A stretch of 58,386 nucleotides of DNA from a virus: the IMG/VR virus record IMGVR_UViG_3300035698_022255, positions 1 to 58,386 of that record, one strand, 5' to 3'. Below, one piece after another: positions 23,879-32,109 of the stretch (its first letter is position 1; every line of letters starts with the position of its first letter). The notes beneath the pieces were generated by a model. That model saw only the letters and a list, made by a program, of their open reading frames with translations, ran no database searches and had not been told where the DNA came from. The position numbers and the translations under genes were made by a program.

Positions 23879-26073
23879 TATATCTCTCCTCGTAACAGCC
23901 CAACGATGAGCTTGAAATGTTCTCGATCCCCTTCCAGAAACTTCTGAGGGTCTTTGTAAAAGAGCTCCAACCCCATACTCATCACTTCGGTATCCCCGCT
24001 CCTGTAAACCTTGGTGCAATAGGCATCCATCCAGTCCTCTGTAGGCAGTCCCATTTCATCCAGGCCATAACGGTCCCCTAAATGCTGGAGCTTGACGCCC
24101 CTCTTCTTCGCCCGTCCCTTGACCAACGCATTACACCGATTCTTGAAGTGTTTATTTTGATCCTCGATATGGTGGCCAAACTCATGGACGAACGTCCCGG
24201 GCGGGGCGTTTGCCCCCATCTTGGCTGAGGCAAGCGGTCTTCCAGGATCAACGTACGTTTCAGGGGCTCGTCGATAATAATGAGATCGCGTTGTAGATCT
24301 ATCCAGGACGAACTCAATAGGGCTCATGCTCTTCTGTCTTCCCCTAAGAGCATCCTTACGAACCAACTTCCGCACATCGTCCACCAATTTATCCACCTTC
24401 TTCTTAGTCGTCCACGAGAGCTCCGGCGAAACATTCACTCCAGCAATACCCGCAGCCTCGTCCGGGGCAACTTGGCATGCTTTGAGCCAGACGTCCCTCC
24501 CGGCCGCCCCTCCATCAATTGCATCCTTTGCCCTCCTTTTGACCGCGGTAATTCGGACATTGAGTTCTCTATACTCCGGCGTCTTCCAATATTCCCAATG
24601 CTGGGGGCCGCTTTCCTTTAGCCTCCGAAACGCACTTTTCAACTCCCTCAGTTCAACCTTCGTTGCATCTAATATCTCCTGTACGCCCTGTGTGCCTCGG
24701 CTCCCAATTGTCGCGTTTGCACGATCTACAAGCTTCTGGAAATGAGGATCGTATTCCTCCAGCGCCTTGAAAACCGACCGCCGCCCCCTGAGGTCCACCC
24801 GCTCCAGCGAAGGTCCCGCCGTAGGTGACGGTGGCGCCGGGGCTGCAGGCTTAGAAACAGACGGTGTAGCCTTGAGCTTCCTTGCGGCTGTCCTTCGGTA
24901 TGTTGCAATGCGCTCCCGCATCCAGGCCTCCGTCTTTCCCTTGCCTGCGTAGCGGGCAAAAAACACCTCCTCTATCTCCGCCTCGGTCTTACCTTCCTGG
25001 ACCAGGCGAATCATAAGATTCTCGTTCGATTCCTTGCCTGCTACCGGGCCCATTGTAGCCTGCCTGCCTCGCACAGCTTTTGCAATCCGCTGCCGTGGCG
25101 TCCTTGCAATAACCCCCGCCCTCCTGAACGCCCCGCCCCGCTGGTCATAAGCCCCGGCTTTCTCAAGACGCTTCCGAACGGACGAGGGGCCCCACTTCTG
25201 TCCCGGGCGTCTGTAGTCAGACATGGCAGGCGCAAACGCACAGCGACAATTGGGGTGGAGTGGAATGAGACCTCGCGCCTGAGCAATCTTCATCACCACA
25301 CCTTCCAGATGTGCGCACCTATCGCACACCCGCTCGTCGCCGGCCGTCATCCACTCAACCTGGACCGAGACCTTCTTGAAACCAAGATCTTCCAACCCAT
25401 CCAATTGCCCCTCCGCATGAGCATAGATGATCTCGGTCCGCGCAATCGTGAGGGCCCTCGTGCGGGTGAGGCTCGCGACGGTCCTATTCAACTGCCGCGC
25501 GAGTTCCCGCGGGTTTCGTCCTTCCGCCATTCCCAATGTCAGCGTCCGTGCCATACGCTGGGACATCGTAGCGGAGACCCCGCGCAGATCCTCATACGAC
25601 CTGGTGCTCAACAGCTCCATCTTGCTCACACGTTCGGGGGAGGCAAAGGAGCTCCGCAGGAACTCCTCCTTCGAGCCTTCGTAGAATCCAGCCGGCTTGC
25701 CGAACTCCTCCTTATGAGCATCGGTGTAGGATCTTAGGACGCCCTTCTTGTAAGCGCTATTTACATACTTCGCAGTCCAAGGTTTTCCTGTGATGCCGTC
25801 CACCTCGAGCACCCCCTCATTCACCTGCTTTTGGAACCAGGTCCGGAACGAGGTGAGCTTCTGCGGATTCGTCTGGAATCGCCATGCCTGGGGCTCTATG
25901 TTGACCTGTAAGCCGGAAAAGATATTGGGAGGAGCCAAGCCAAAAACGTCCTCCTCCGCAACCAGTTCCGTCACAGCCTTCTGGATCGCACGGAAGCGCT
26001 TCCGCATGTCGCGCATAAACGCCTGGCGGAGCATGGTAGTGCGACTAGGATCTCGTTGGGCCACAGCTATCAC
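23878..26073 (-). CDS. MuF-type head morphogenesis protein fused to a zincin metallopeptidase
   Basis: 731 aa, GTG start overlapping the previous stop (GTGA). Residues about 60-300 are a Mu gpF/SPP1 gp7-like domain: RTRALTIARTEIIYAHAEGQ, then VEWMTAGDERVCDRCAHLEG and HPNCRCAFAP with its Cys/His set. The middle is a basic linker with an Ala/Pro stretch near residue 410. The C-terminal 250 residues contain TFVHEFGHHIEDQNKHF (HExxH) and TEVMSMGLELF, giving a zincin active site. MuF polyvalent proteins are known to carry effector domains into the cell. The target of this protease is unknown. Confidence 0.8.
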   Translation of the reverse strand: MIAVAQRDPSRTTMLRQAFMRDMRKRFRAIQKAVTELVAEEDVFGLAPPNIFSGLQVNIEPQAWRFQTNPQKLTSFRTWFQKQVNEGVLEVDGITGKPWTAKYVNSAYKKGVLRSYTDAHKEEFGKPAGFYEGSKEEFLRSSFASPERVSKMELLSTRSYEDLRGVSATMSQRMARTLTLGMAEGRNPRELARQLNRTVASLTRTRALTIARTEIIYAHAEGQLDGLEDLGFKKVSVQVEWMTAGDERVCDRCAHLEGVVMKIAQARGLIPLHPNCRCAFAPAMSDYRRPGQKWGPSSVRKRLEKAGAYDQRGGAFRRAGVIARTPRQRIAKAVRGRQATMGPVAGKESNENLMIRLVQEGKTEAEIEEVFFARYAGKGKTEAWMRERIATYRRTAARKLKATPSVSKPAAPAPPSPTAGPSLERVDLRGRRSVFKALEEYDPHFQKLVDRANATIGSRGTQGVQEILDATKVELRELKSAFRRLKESGPQHWEYWKTPEYRELNVRITAVKRRAKDAIDGGAAGRDVWLKACQVAPDEAAGIAGVNVSPELSWTTKKKVDKLVDDVRKLVRKDALRGRQKSMSPIEFVLDRSTTRSHYYRRAPETYVDPGRPLASAKMGANAPPGTFVHEFGHHIEDQNKHFKNRCNALVKGRAKKRGVKLQHLGDRYGLDEMGLPTEDWMDAYCTKVYRSGDTEVMSMGLELFYKDPQKFLEGDREHFKLIVGLLRGEI

Positions 26074-26825
26074 AACTTGGCCTCCTTACGATCACGGCCG
26101 GGAACGCCTTGAACCTTAAGTTCTGCGTGGTGCTGCCTAACCCGGGAGATCGCAGCACGGGAAGGAGCCCCTACCGACTTGCCCTGCCACCGTTCGGTCA
26201 AGCGCCCATACCAGTTCTCGCCGAGATTGCCGAGATGGATGACCGGGAGCGAGAAGCGTTTCTTGTGCGCCTTATCCCATCGTTTCTGGAAGGCGCTGTC
26301 GTATCCTCCCGCGTGCTCGTATTCTGCATCATACCAAGGAGGTGGCGACAACTGCCCCGTCCAGAAACAATGGAGAAACCCGGGCAGTTCACAGGGGTTC
26401 TTGATCGGAGGAAATGGCCCGCCGTTTTCCCACGCTTCGAGGTTGGAACATCCCACCCTCGATGCCCCGTAAAGAACATTCTTCTCCGTCGCCTCCGCCT
26501 CGATCACCCGTCCCATTCCTGGCTGGAACACGATATCCGCATCCAACGTCAGGACCCATTCCGGCCTGCACGTTCGCCAATCTTCCAGCACCGCATTGAG
26601 CGCAGCCGCCTTGCTAAACGCCGCACCGTGCGTGTAAAAGGCATCAGTCTGAAACACGCACACACCAGCCTTCTGCCCAACACGCACGGTTGCGCTGTCC
26701 TTCCGACTTGTCACCACAACGATCTCGTTGTCCAGGTCGTGCCCCACCTCCCTGATAATGGAGGGCAATGAAATGCCCAGCAGGTCGTCGTAGTTGACAC
26801 AGACAATCACAGTTAGGAGGGACAT
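26070..26825 (-). CDS. GT-A family glycosyltransferase (GT2-like)
   Basis: 251 aa with the ATG at 26825 (GGAGATTGGAA upstream). The N-terminus has VIVCVNYDDLLGISLPSIIREV, then EIVVVTSRKD, AAALNAVLEDW and WVLTLDADIVFQPG. The DAD is the DxD nucleotide-sugar/metal motif. A C-terminal segment (SPPPWYDAEYEHAGGYDSAFQKRWDKA) fits an acceptor-binding part. Overlaps both neighbours and belongs to a five-gene modification cassette between MuF and portal. Likely transfers a sugar to a virion protein or another target; donor unknown. Confidence 0.75.
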   Translation of the reverse strand: MSLLTVIVCVNYDDLLGISLPSIIREVGHDLDNEIVVVTSRKDSATVRVGQKAGVCVFQTDAFYTHGAAFSKAAALNAVLEDWRTCRPEWVLTLDADIVFQPGMGRVIEAEATEKNVLYGASRVGCSNLEAWENGGPFPPIKNPCELPGFLHCFWTGQLSPPPWYDAEYEHAGGYDSAFQKRWDKAHKKRFSLPVIHLGNLGENWYGRLTERWQGKSVGAPSRAAISRVRQHHAELKVQGVPGRDRKEAKL

Positions 26826-27457
26826 TTCCAATCTCCTTCCGTATCCTCCATGAACTGGAATACAAAACTGCTCGATCGCTTGGGGTCCCGGAACCCGACC
26901 AAGTGTGCACCCTGCTCCGTCAACTCATCGAGATATTGGGTAACACCGAACACCGGCCCTCCCGGATGATATTGGGAAGGCACATTGTAATCATGCCAGA
27001 TGACAATGCTCTGGTCATGGATGAGATGGCGAGCCCATTCGGTGGCCTGTTTTGTTCCCGTGCGGGAATGGTCGGAGTCGATAAGCGCCCAGTCGAATGG
27101 CGCGTGCGGAACATCCTGCCAAGGGATACCTCGCGTGCCCTTCTCGTGCAGCAGAAGCGACACTTTGCCATTGCCCTCGACCATTCGGCCAGGGTGGGCA
27201 GGAGCAGACGTCATTGTATTCATCCGCTTTCTATCTACTCCCACATACTGGCCGATTCCAGGCGCAAAATCCAGCAGCAGGGCCGCCGTGTGTCCCTCGT
27301 GGATTCCCACCTCCAGACACGTCACAGGTTTCCGAACTTCGAGAAGCCTGAGCAAGACCCTCAGGTCATTCCACGTAGGGCCCACAACACCTCGACGCCC
27401 GCGGACGGCCGCAACATCAACATCCTTGACGAACCGCTCAAAATCCAACAGCACCAT
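26813..27457 (-). CDS. Class I SAM-dependent methyltransferase-like protein
   Basis: 214 aa, GGAGGTAGGATCA before the ATG. LLEVRKPVTCLEVGIHEGHTAALLLDFAPGIGQYVGVDRKRMN has the motif I E-x-G-x-x-x-G loop and the acidic residue after the second strand; FDWALIDSDHSRTGTKQATEW fits motif IV. The sequence resembles the family around cephalosporin hydroxylase/glycan methyltransferases. Part of the glycan/radical-SAM cassette, so an O-methylation of the transferred sugar is a reasonable inference. Confidence 0.65.
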   Translation of the reverse strand: MVLLDFERFVKDVDVAAVRGRRGVVGPTWNDLRVLLRLLEVRKPVTCLEVGIHEGHTAALLLDFAPGIGQYVGVDRKRMNTMTSAPAHPGRMVEGNGKVSLLLHEKGTRGIPWQDVPHAPFDWALIDSDHSRTGTKQATEWARHLIHDQSIVIWHDYNVPSQYHPGGPVFGVTQYLDELTEQGAHLVGFRDPKRSSSFVFQFMEDTEGDWKCPS

Positions 27458-27469
27458 TGATCCTACCTC

Positions 27470-28348
27470 CTATGCTCCTGTTTTCGCGGACCTCATCGTG
27501 CGGCCCTTTGACACGTCACGGTAGCGACGTGGATCCCAGCCCTTCCCATACTGCGCGACATCGTAGCCCGCGCAGTCGAAGACCACACACCGATCCATCA
27601 CCGGGCTGTTGCAAGCTTCCAGCATTGCGTAGTTCCCTGGGCTGACATCGTCGTGACGATCATTGTCCATCCTGCCCGGCAACGGCATGCAGATGCCGCA
27701 CCGATTACACCAGCGATGGACCTGGTCATGGAAATCCGTCAGGCTCCTGTTCCACCACAGCGGCTCGATGGGAAGCCCGCCCGGCCCGCTGAAAAGCACA
27801 TCCATCGCTCCGGCCACCTCGCAGAAGAACACACCCTTAGGTGTGATGCTCCCGCACCAACTATTCTGGAGCCAGCAGTCCCATATCCGCGCATATCGCT
27901 TCTTCTTATCCGGCTCCAGTTCAGCACTAGCGATGAACACGGGCTGGTGACGTGCGGGGGGTTTGTGCGGATTCTTATTCTGGAACCCGAACACTTCTTT
28001 GATCCGCTTCTCATGCCTCCTGTAGGCCGGACCAAGGCTCGTCCACAAGCCTCGATTCTTTCGCTGTGGAATGAGCTGCTCCATGATCTCGCAGATCTCG
28101 AGGAACTCAGGGTGAAGGGTCGGCTCCCCACCCATTACACCTATCACCTTCGTTCTCCCTTCCACATCCAGCTCGCTTTCGGATGGGAATGTCATCACGC
28201 TTTCCACCGCTTTGTGGAATGTGTCAAGCGCCATTGTGAATGGTCGATCCTTGACGTGCGCGGTCATCCTTGTGCAGTTGGAGCATTGGATGGGGCAGAC
28301 GTTTGTCACGTCGATCTGGATACACCACTGTTCGCTTACGGATTTCAT
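27470..28348 (-). CDS. Radical SAM protein with SPASM-like C-terminal cysteines
   Basis: 292 aa from the ATG at 28348 (GGGAGATAGGACCA upstream). NVCPIQCSNCTR gives C18, C22, C25 (CX3CX2C) and GVMGGEPTLHPEFLEI is the GGE motif. After the barrel a run of Cys (IWDCW, SWCGSITPKGVFFC, WCNRCGIC, ACNSP, RCVVFDC) looks like a SPASM/auxiliary iron-sulfur region, typical of enzymes that modify peptides or sugars. Its place inside a virion operon with glycosyltransferases and a methyltransferase is unusual. Substrate unknown. Confidence 0.8.
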   Translation of the reverse strand: MKSVSEQWCIQIDVTNVCPIQCSNCTRMTAHVKDRPFTMALDTFHKAVESVMTFPSESELDVEGRTKVIGVMGGEPTLHPEFLEICEIMEQLIPQRKNRGLWTSLGPAYRRHEKRIKEVFGFQNKNPHKPPARHQPVFIASAELEPDKKKRYARIWDCWLQNSWCGSITPKGVFFCEVAGAMDVLFSGPGGLPIEPLWWNRSLTDFHDQVHRWCNRCGICMPLPGRMDNDRHDDVSPGNYAMLEACNSPVMDRCVVFDCAGYDVAQYGKGWDPRRYRDVSKGRTMRSAKTGA

Positions 28349-28353
28349 TGGTC

Positions 28354-29436
28354 CTATCTCCCTTTTCTTCTCCTCGATTGTCCAACCCCCGCCCTCCGCC
28401 ACTGCTCGGTGAGGACCCCATGAATCCTGGCGGCCTCGACCCGGAAGTCATATCGGTCCACACAGATCTTGGCAAAGTGACGCTGCCGTTCCACATCCCA
28501 GTCAGCTGCAAGCTCGCCACACAAGTCCCGCAAACCCTGGGCGGAAATATCATCATGGACACGGACGAAGTTGGGCTCGATGCCCGGCACCCGAACACTA
28601 CTGGACAGATTGGTAACCACAATGCAACCCGCAGCCGTTCCTTCCCAGTGCTTCTTGAACGCGACATCCCATCGAGAACAGCCAACAAGCATCACTTTAT
28701 GGCGCCTTAGCTCCACCATGTAATCCGGCACAGCCGAGCCGTCGGTCCGGGACCAGTGGTGGTGGGCGCGAATCGTAAAATCTCGCTCCCAGTTCTGCAG
28801 CCCCCTCACGTCGTCCCACAATCGTCCACGCACCGGGTAGTTCCGCCTATTCGAGGCGCCACTGAGCAGACACACCTTATCCCGTCCATCTGCCGAGGGC
28901 TCCGGACACAGCTCCCTCACGACGGTATGGTAGATGCGGAGGAGACGCCGGCCCTCCATATAGGGTGCGATCTTGATACATTGGGCGGGGTCGTAGCGGA
29001 CGAGGACGGCATGGGGATTGAATCGTGTCTGCCATTCCTGATGGGCGTCCGGATGACCCCACGGGTCCGCGTGCTTCGTCACCCGCAGCAGCCCTTCCAT
29101 CCGCCCCACCTCATCGTAGCCATCGAATCCCACGTCCTTCGACGGAGGCTGAGACATTGAGGGGTTCCAAGTATTCCATTCTTCCGCGACCACAATGTCG
29201 GGCTCTACATCACGCACAACACCCGCCATATCCGTCCTGTCCTGTCCTCCCGGGAACCGTCGGCCGTATGGGGTGTAGCCCATAAGCTCCAGCCCACGCT
29301 GAATCCGGTATGCGGTGTCGCTCGCGTAGTCCTTGAACGCCTCAACACCGAACTGGATACAGTGAGGCTCCCTGGAGTCCTTTGACCGGTCCATGATGTC
29401 CTTCTCCTGTGTCCCCATTATGCTGCTCGTCGCCAT
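28354..29436 (-). CDS. GT-B-like glycosyltransferase candidate
   Basis: 360 aa using the ATG at 29436 (agaggaataggaag); an ATG six codons later is possible. VEAFKDYASDTAYRIQRGLELMGYTPYG is an N-terminal Rossmann-like opening. PDIVVAEEWNTWNPS follows. The C-terminal part (VMLVGCSRWDVAFKKHWEGTAAGCIVVTNLSSSVRV...NFVRVHDDISAQGLRDLCGELAADWDVERQR) has the layout of GT4-type enzymes: a G-x-x-x-x-E-like loop, then the D..L..L..L helix. I see no hydrolase motif. It is probably one of several transferases building one glycan. Confidence 0.6.
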   Translation of the reverse strand: MATSSIMGTQEKDIMDRSKDSREPHCIQFGVEAFKDYASDTAYRIQRGLELMGYTPYGRRFPGGQDRTDMAGVVRDVEPDIVVAEEWNTWNPSMSQPPSKDVGFDGYDEVGRMEGLLRVTKHADPWGHPDAHQEWQTRFNPHAVLVRYDPAQCIKIAPYMEGRRLLRIYHTVVRELCPEPSADGRDKVCLLSGASNRRNYPVRGRLWDDVRGLQNWERDFTIRAHHHWSRTDGSAVPDYMVELRRHKVMLVGCSRWDVAFKKHWEGTAAGCIVVTNLSSSVRVPGIEPNFVRVHDDISAQGLRDLCGELAADWDVERQRHFAKICVDRYDFRVEAARIHGVLTEQWRRAGVGQSRRRKGR

Positions 29437-29440
29437 CTTC

Positions 29441-29743
29441 CTATTCCTCTCCTTCCCTCTCGTTTCTTTCTTCCCTCTCGTTTCGTTCCTGAACTTCCCT
29501 CCCTTGCTCGTGGTGCTGAATGCGGATGACCTCGTCCTCCCACCAGTCGTTGATCTCGGCCAGGATCCTCTCCCCCCACAGCCCGATGGTGGAAAGGACG
29601 AGACAAGCAACCGCGCTTGTCGCCAACCCAATCCATCTGCCCCAGGCATCGGGAAGAATAAGGATCAAAATGCCAGCAACCGCCATACACAGGGCTCCCA
29701 CTGTGGAAAGCCGAATCGACAACCTACCCTTCTGTGGAATCAT
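29441..29743 (-). CDS. Small two-helix membrane protein, holin candidate
   Basis: 100 aa, GGAGGATAAGTA ribosome binding site. Two hydrophobic helices (LSTVGALCMAVAGILILILP and WIGLATSAVACLVLSTIGLW) are separated by a short turn; a highly charged tail rich in Glu and Arg follows. This design fits class II holins, but it lies between two glycosyltransferase-like genes, so it could equally be a membrane anchor for them. Confidence 0.5.
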   Translation of the reverse strand: MIPQKGRLSIRLSTVGALCMAVAGILILILPDAWGRWIGLATSAVACLVLSTIGLWGERILAEINDWWEDEVIRIQHHEQGREVQERNEREERNEREGEE

Positions 29744-29746
29744 TAC

Positions 29747-30457
29747 TTATCCTCCTTGCCAGGTGACGAATGCCTTGCCGCCCTTATGCTCAATCCCGCG
29801 CTTCTTGAGCCACTCGCGTCCAATGTCCTTCACAACGATCCCATCCTGCCGGAGCGGCCAGTGGTATGAGCGATAAGGCTCCCCTAACCCTCGTCCCCCT
29901 TCGCGGAACTCCGGTGCTCTCATCTGCGCCTCGGGGCCCGCACTATCGTCCAACTGTTCCGCAATCGTTGCCGCAACGCTGGACTTGATGAGCACCGGAC
30001 TCAGACACACGCGGTGGTGATTGTCATTGTAAGCACGCAGATTTACTGCGCTCCACTCATACTGTTCGCCATCGTCGGTGCTCCAGAGCAGGGAGAGCAG
30101 ATCACGCACGTCCACGGGCCTCGTCAGCACCCAATCTGCTTGTAAGTAGAAGAACTCAGGGCCCGTCGGTTGCCTCCACCCCCATGCCACTGCTGAGGGG
30201 AAACTGGGCTTGGAACAGACGCGTGACAGCACACGGCCGAAAACCTTGGCGGCCTCGTCCCTCACCTGTTCCGCCCGCGGGGCTGCGGGTTCCCATCGAG
30301 CGGGGCAGCAGTCAATGTTGAGGTATAGGGTGGAGCGAGGCCAATCCACGCCCACAAGGTTTTCCCGGAAGCTCCCCCAGCTCTCCGCACACACGCCTGG
30401 ACGCAGACATTCGGTGCCCACGAATTCCAGTTGGACTCCTTCGCCATCGGTCCTCAT
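29747..30457 (-). CDS. Glycosyltransferase-like protein
   Basis: 236 aa. STLYLNIDCCP and FFYLQADWVLTRPVDVRDLLSLL look like GT-A elements (a strand ending in an acidic residue near a Trp, as in LxxDW enzymes). YEWSAVNLRAYNDNH and CLSPVLIKSSVAATIAEQL follow. I do not recognise the exact family, but the arrangement and its place at the head of the cassette suggest a sugar transferase. Ends 3 bp before the small membrane protein gene. Confidence 0.5.
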   Translation of the reverse strand: MRTDGEGVQLEFVGTECLRPGVCAESWGSFRENLVGVDWPRSTLYLNIDCCPARWEPAAPRAEQVRDEAAKVFGRVLSRVCSKPSFPSAVAWGWRQPTGPEFFYLQADWVLTRPVDVRDLLSLLWSTDDGEQYEWSAVNLRAYNDNHHRVCLSPVLIKSSVAATIAEQLDDSAGPEAQMRAPEFREGGRGLGEPYRSYHWPLRQDGIVVKDIGREWLKKRGIEHKGGKAFVTWQGG

Positions 30458-30494
30458 TGTAAGCTCTCAAGAAAAGGGTGGAGGCCGTCGTCTA

Positions 30495-31994
30495 CTATGT
30501 GCCGTCAGGCGGAACAGGAGAAGGCGGGGGCGCCGGATCCTCGATGCCTTCCACGTCCTGTGGGGCCGCAGGAATGACAGGTTCGGGGATGGTATCCTCG
30601 TCCTCATCCTGTTTTTCTACATACGTAGCAGCGGCCTCCATAATTGCACCAATCTGGTCGGGCGAGAAGCCCATGATCTGTGAGAAGAACTCCTCGGGCG
30701 GAACAAGCATATCCACCTCGCCCTTGACATAATCTCCCAGGGCTTTGACAATCTTGCCTGCGGTGTCGGCCCTCTCCCCCTCACTCGGTGCGTCCAGGTC
30801 AGGCCATTCGACGTAGAAGTCCTCGGGGTCGGGAAGCACACCAAGGAGCAGGAGACGGTCGATGAATGGACGGATCAGCATTGGGGAGATGTACTCCTCT
30901 CGCCTACGTGCCAGACGCTTGTTCCACGTTCGGGTATCCTGCGTGCTCGCGAGTTGCGCCTGCTCGCTCCCAAAGAGGATCCGGTTCGGGATGCCGAGGC
31001 TAATGGCGATGCTTTTGAGCTGGGCCTCGAGGTGCTCCGTCGGGCTAACGACCTGAGGCGCGAGGTTCTTAGCCGTGAGGCCCTGGGTGGCAATGTATCG
31101 CTGGAGGCCATTGTAATAATCGGCCACCTGCTCGGCCAGGCTCTCCTGGTCGATTGACACGCCAGCCTGAGCCAGCTCCGCGGGCATCTCAAACGATATG
31201 CCGGGAAATGCGCCCTTCCAAAACATTTCAGCGCTGGCCCCTAAGATCTTCCGGAGATCGAAGAGCCTATTGAATACGGGCTGCATCCTCGGGACGCCGA
31301 ACACCTCGCTCTCCTCCCGATTGTCCGCGACATGCAGCACGCGCGTCCAGTGGACCGTCTTCTTATCCTTTGATGAGACGGAGCCTTCCAATGTCACGTC
31401 CTCGAGCGCGACAGTGTAAGAGACAGGCTGCCCATAGCGAGGATTCGTCGTGTCCTTCTCCTTGGACTTTATCGTGACGACGTTCTCGCTAAACACGCGG
31501 AGATAGAGGAGGTCGTATTGTCGCATACCCCGCCACCCATCCTCGGGCAGGCCGTCGTTCCCAATCCCTTCGACTGGCTGTTCCAAGGGCTTGCCATCGT
31601 CGAGACCCAGCAAAACGATTCCGAACCGCCCAATGCCGCTCAGTTTGTCGGCACGATACAGGTAGTGGAGGAGGTGGAGGCGACGGTCGAGATCATCCCA
31701 CGCAAGCTCGAATAACGTCTCCTCCACATCTTCCGTCTCGTAAATGTGGGGCATAGACGTCCACGACTCATCGGGGAGGCAGTGCGCCACACGCTTTGCC
31801 ACGCCCTCGCGGTTGTAGTAATCCGTGTAGTTCGCCACCGAGATGGTATCAGGGTATCCGCACTCGTCGTTGAGGTTGCGGTTGGCCCCGTCCATGGCCT
31901 TCGCCATCAGGGCCGCGCGGCTGAGGACAGCATTGAGCATCATGGCCGGCCCAGCCCCTACAGGCTCCGAAACGTCCTTATGCGCTTCTCCCAT
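30495..31994 (-). CDS. Portal protein (DUF1073 type)
   Basis: 499 aa, AAGGAGGAGACGTAGAA ribosome binding site. It would form the dodecameric DNA channel at the head vertex. Characteristic segments: NYTDYYNREGVAKRVAHCLPDESW, GIGRFGIVLLGLDDGK, RVFSENVV, MQPVFNRLFDLRKILGASAEMFWKGAFPGISFE, IAISLGIPNRILFGSEQAQLASTQDTRTWNKRL and a C-terminal acidic/Pro-rich tail. Location next to TerL agrees. A 58-bp leader repeat lies 22 bp upstream of the gene. Confidence 0.85.
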   Translation of the reverse strand: MGEAHKDVSEPVGAGPAMMLNAVLSRAALMAKAMDGANRNLNDECGYPDTISVANYTDYYNREGVAKRVAHCLPDESWTSMPHIYETEDVEETLFELAWDDLDRRLHLLHYLYRADKLSGIGRFGIVLLGLDDGKPLEQPVEGIGNDGLPEDGWRGMRQYDLLYLRVFSENVVTIKSKEKDTTNPRYGQPVSYTVALEDVTLEGSVSSKDKKTVHWTRVLHVADNREESEVFGVPRMQPVFNRLFDLRKILGASAEMFWKGAFPGISFEMPAELAQAGVSIDQESLAEQVADYYNGLQRYIATQGLTAKNLAPQVVSPTEHLEAQLKSIAISLGIPNRILFGSEQAQLASTQDTRTWNKRLARRREEYISPMLIRPFIDRLLLLGVLPDPEDFYVEWPDLDAPSEGERADTAGKIVKALGDYVKGEVDMLVPPEEFFSQIMGFSPDQIGAIMEAAATYVEKQDEDEDTIPEPVIPAAPQDVEGIEDPAPPPSPVPPDGT

Positions 31995-32015
31995 TTCTAC
32001 GTCTCCTCCTTATGA

Positions 32016-32073
32016 TCGGCACGTCCTGGATGCGGAAGCCCCTCCGAGGTCGCGACCTTCCGGGACCCGGAGA
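32016..32073 (-). repeat. 58-bp leader repeat, copy 1 (inverse of 46350-46407)
   Basis: Exact 58-bp copy, in opposite genome orientation, of 46350-46407. Each copy is oriented the same way relative to the gene it precedes (portal here). It contains the palindrome AGGTCGCGACCT and can form nested stems, for instance CTCCG with CGGAG and CGGAAG with CTTCCG. It fills most of the 115-bp TerL-portal gap. Confidence 0.9.
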
Positions 32074-32109
32074 GCCCGAATGACCCGGCATCTTGGCCCA
32101 CATACGTAT

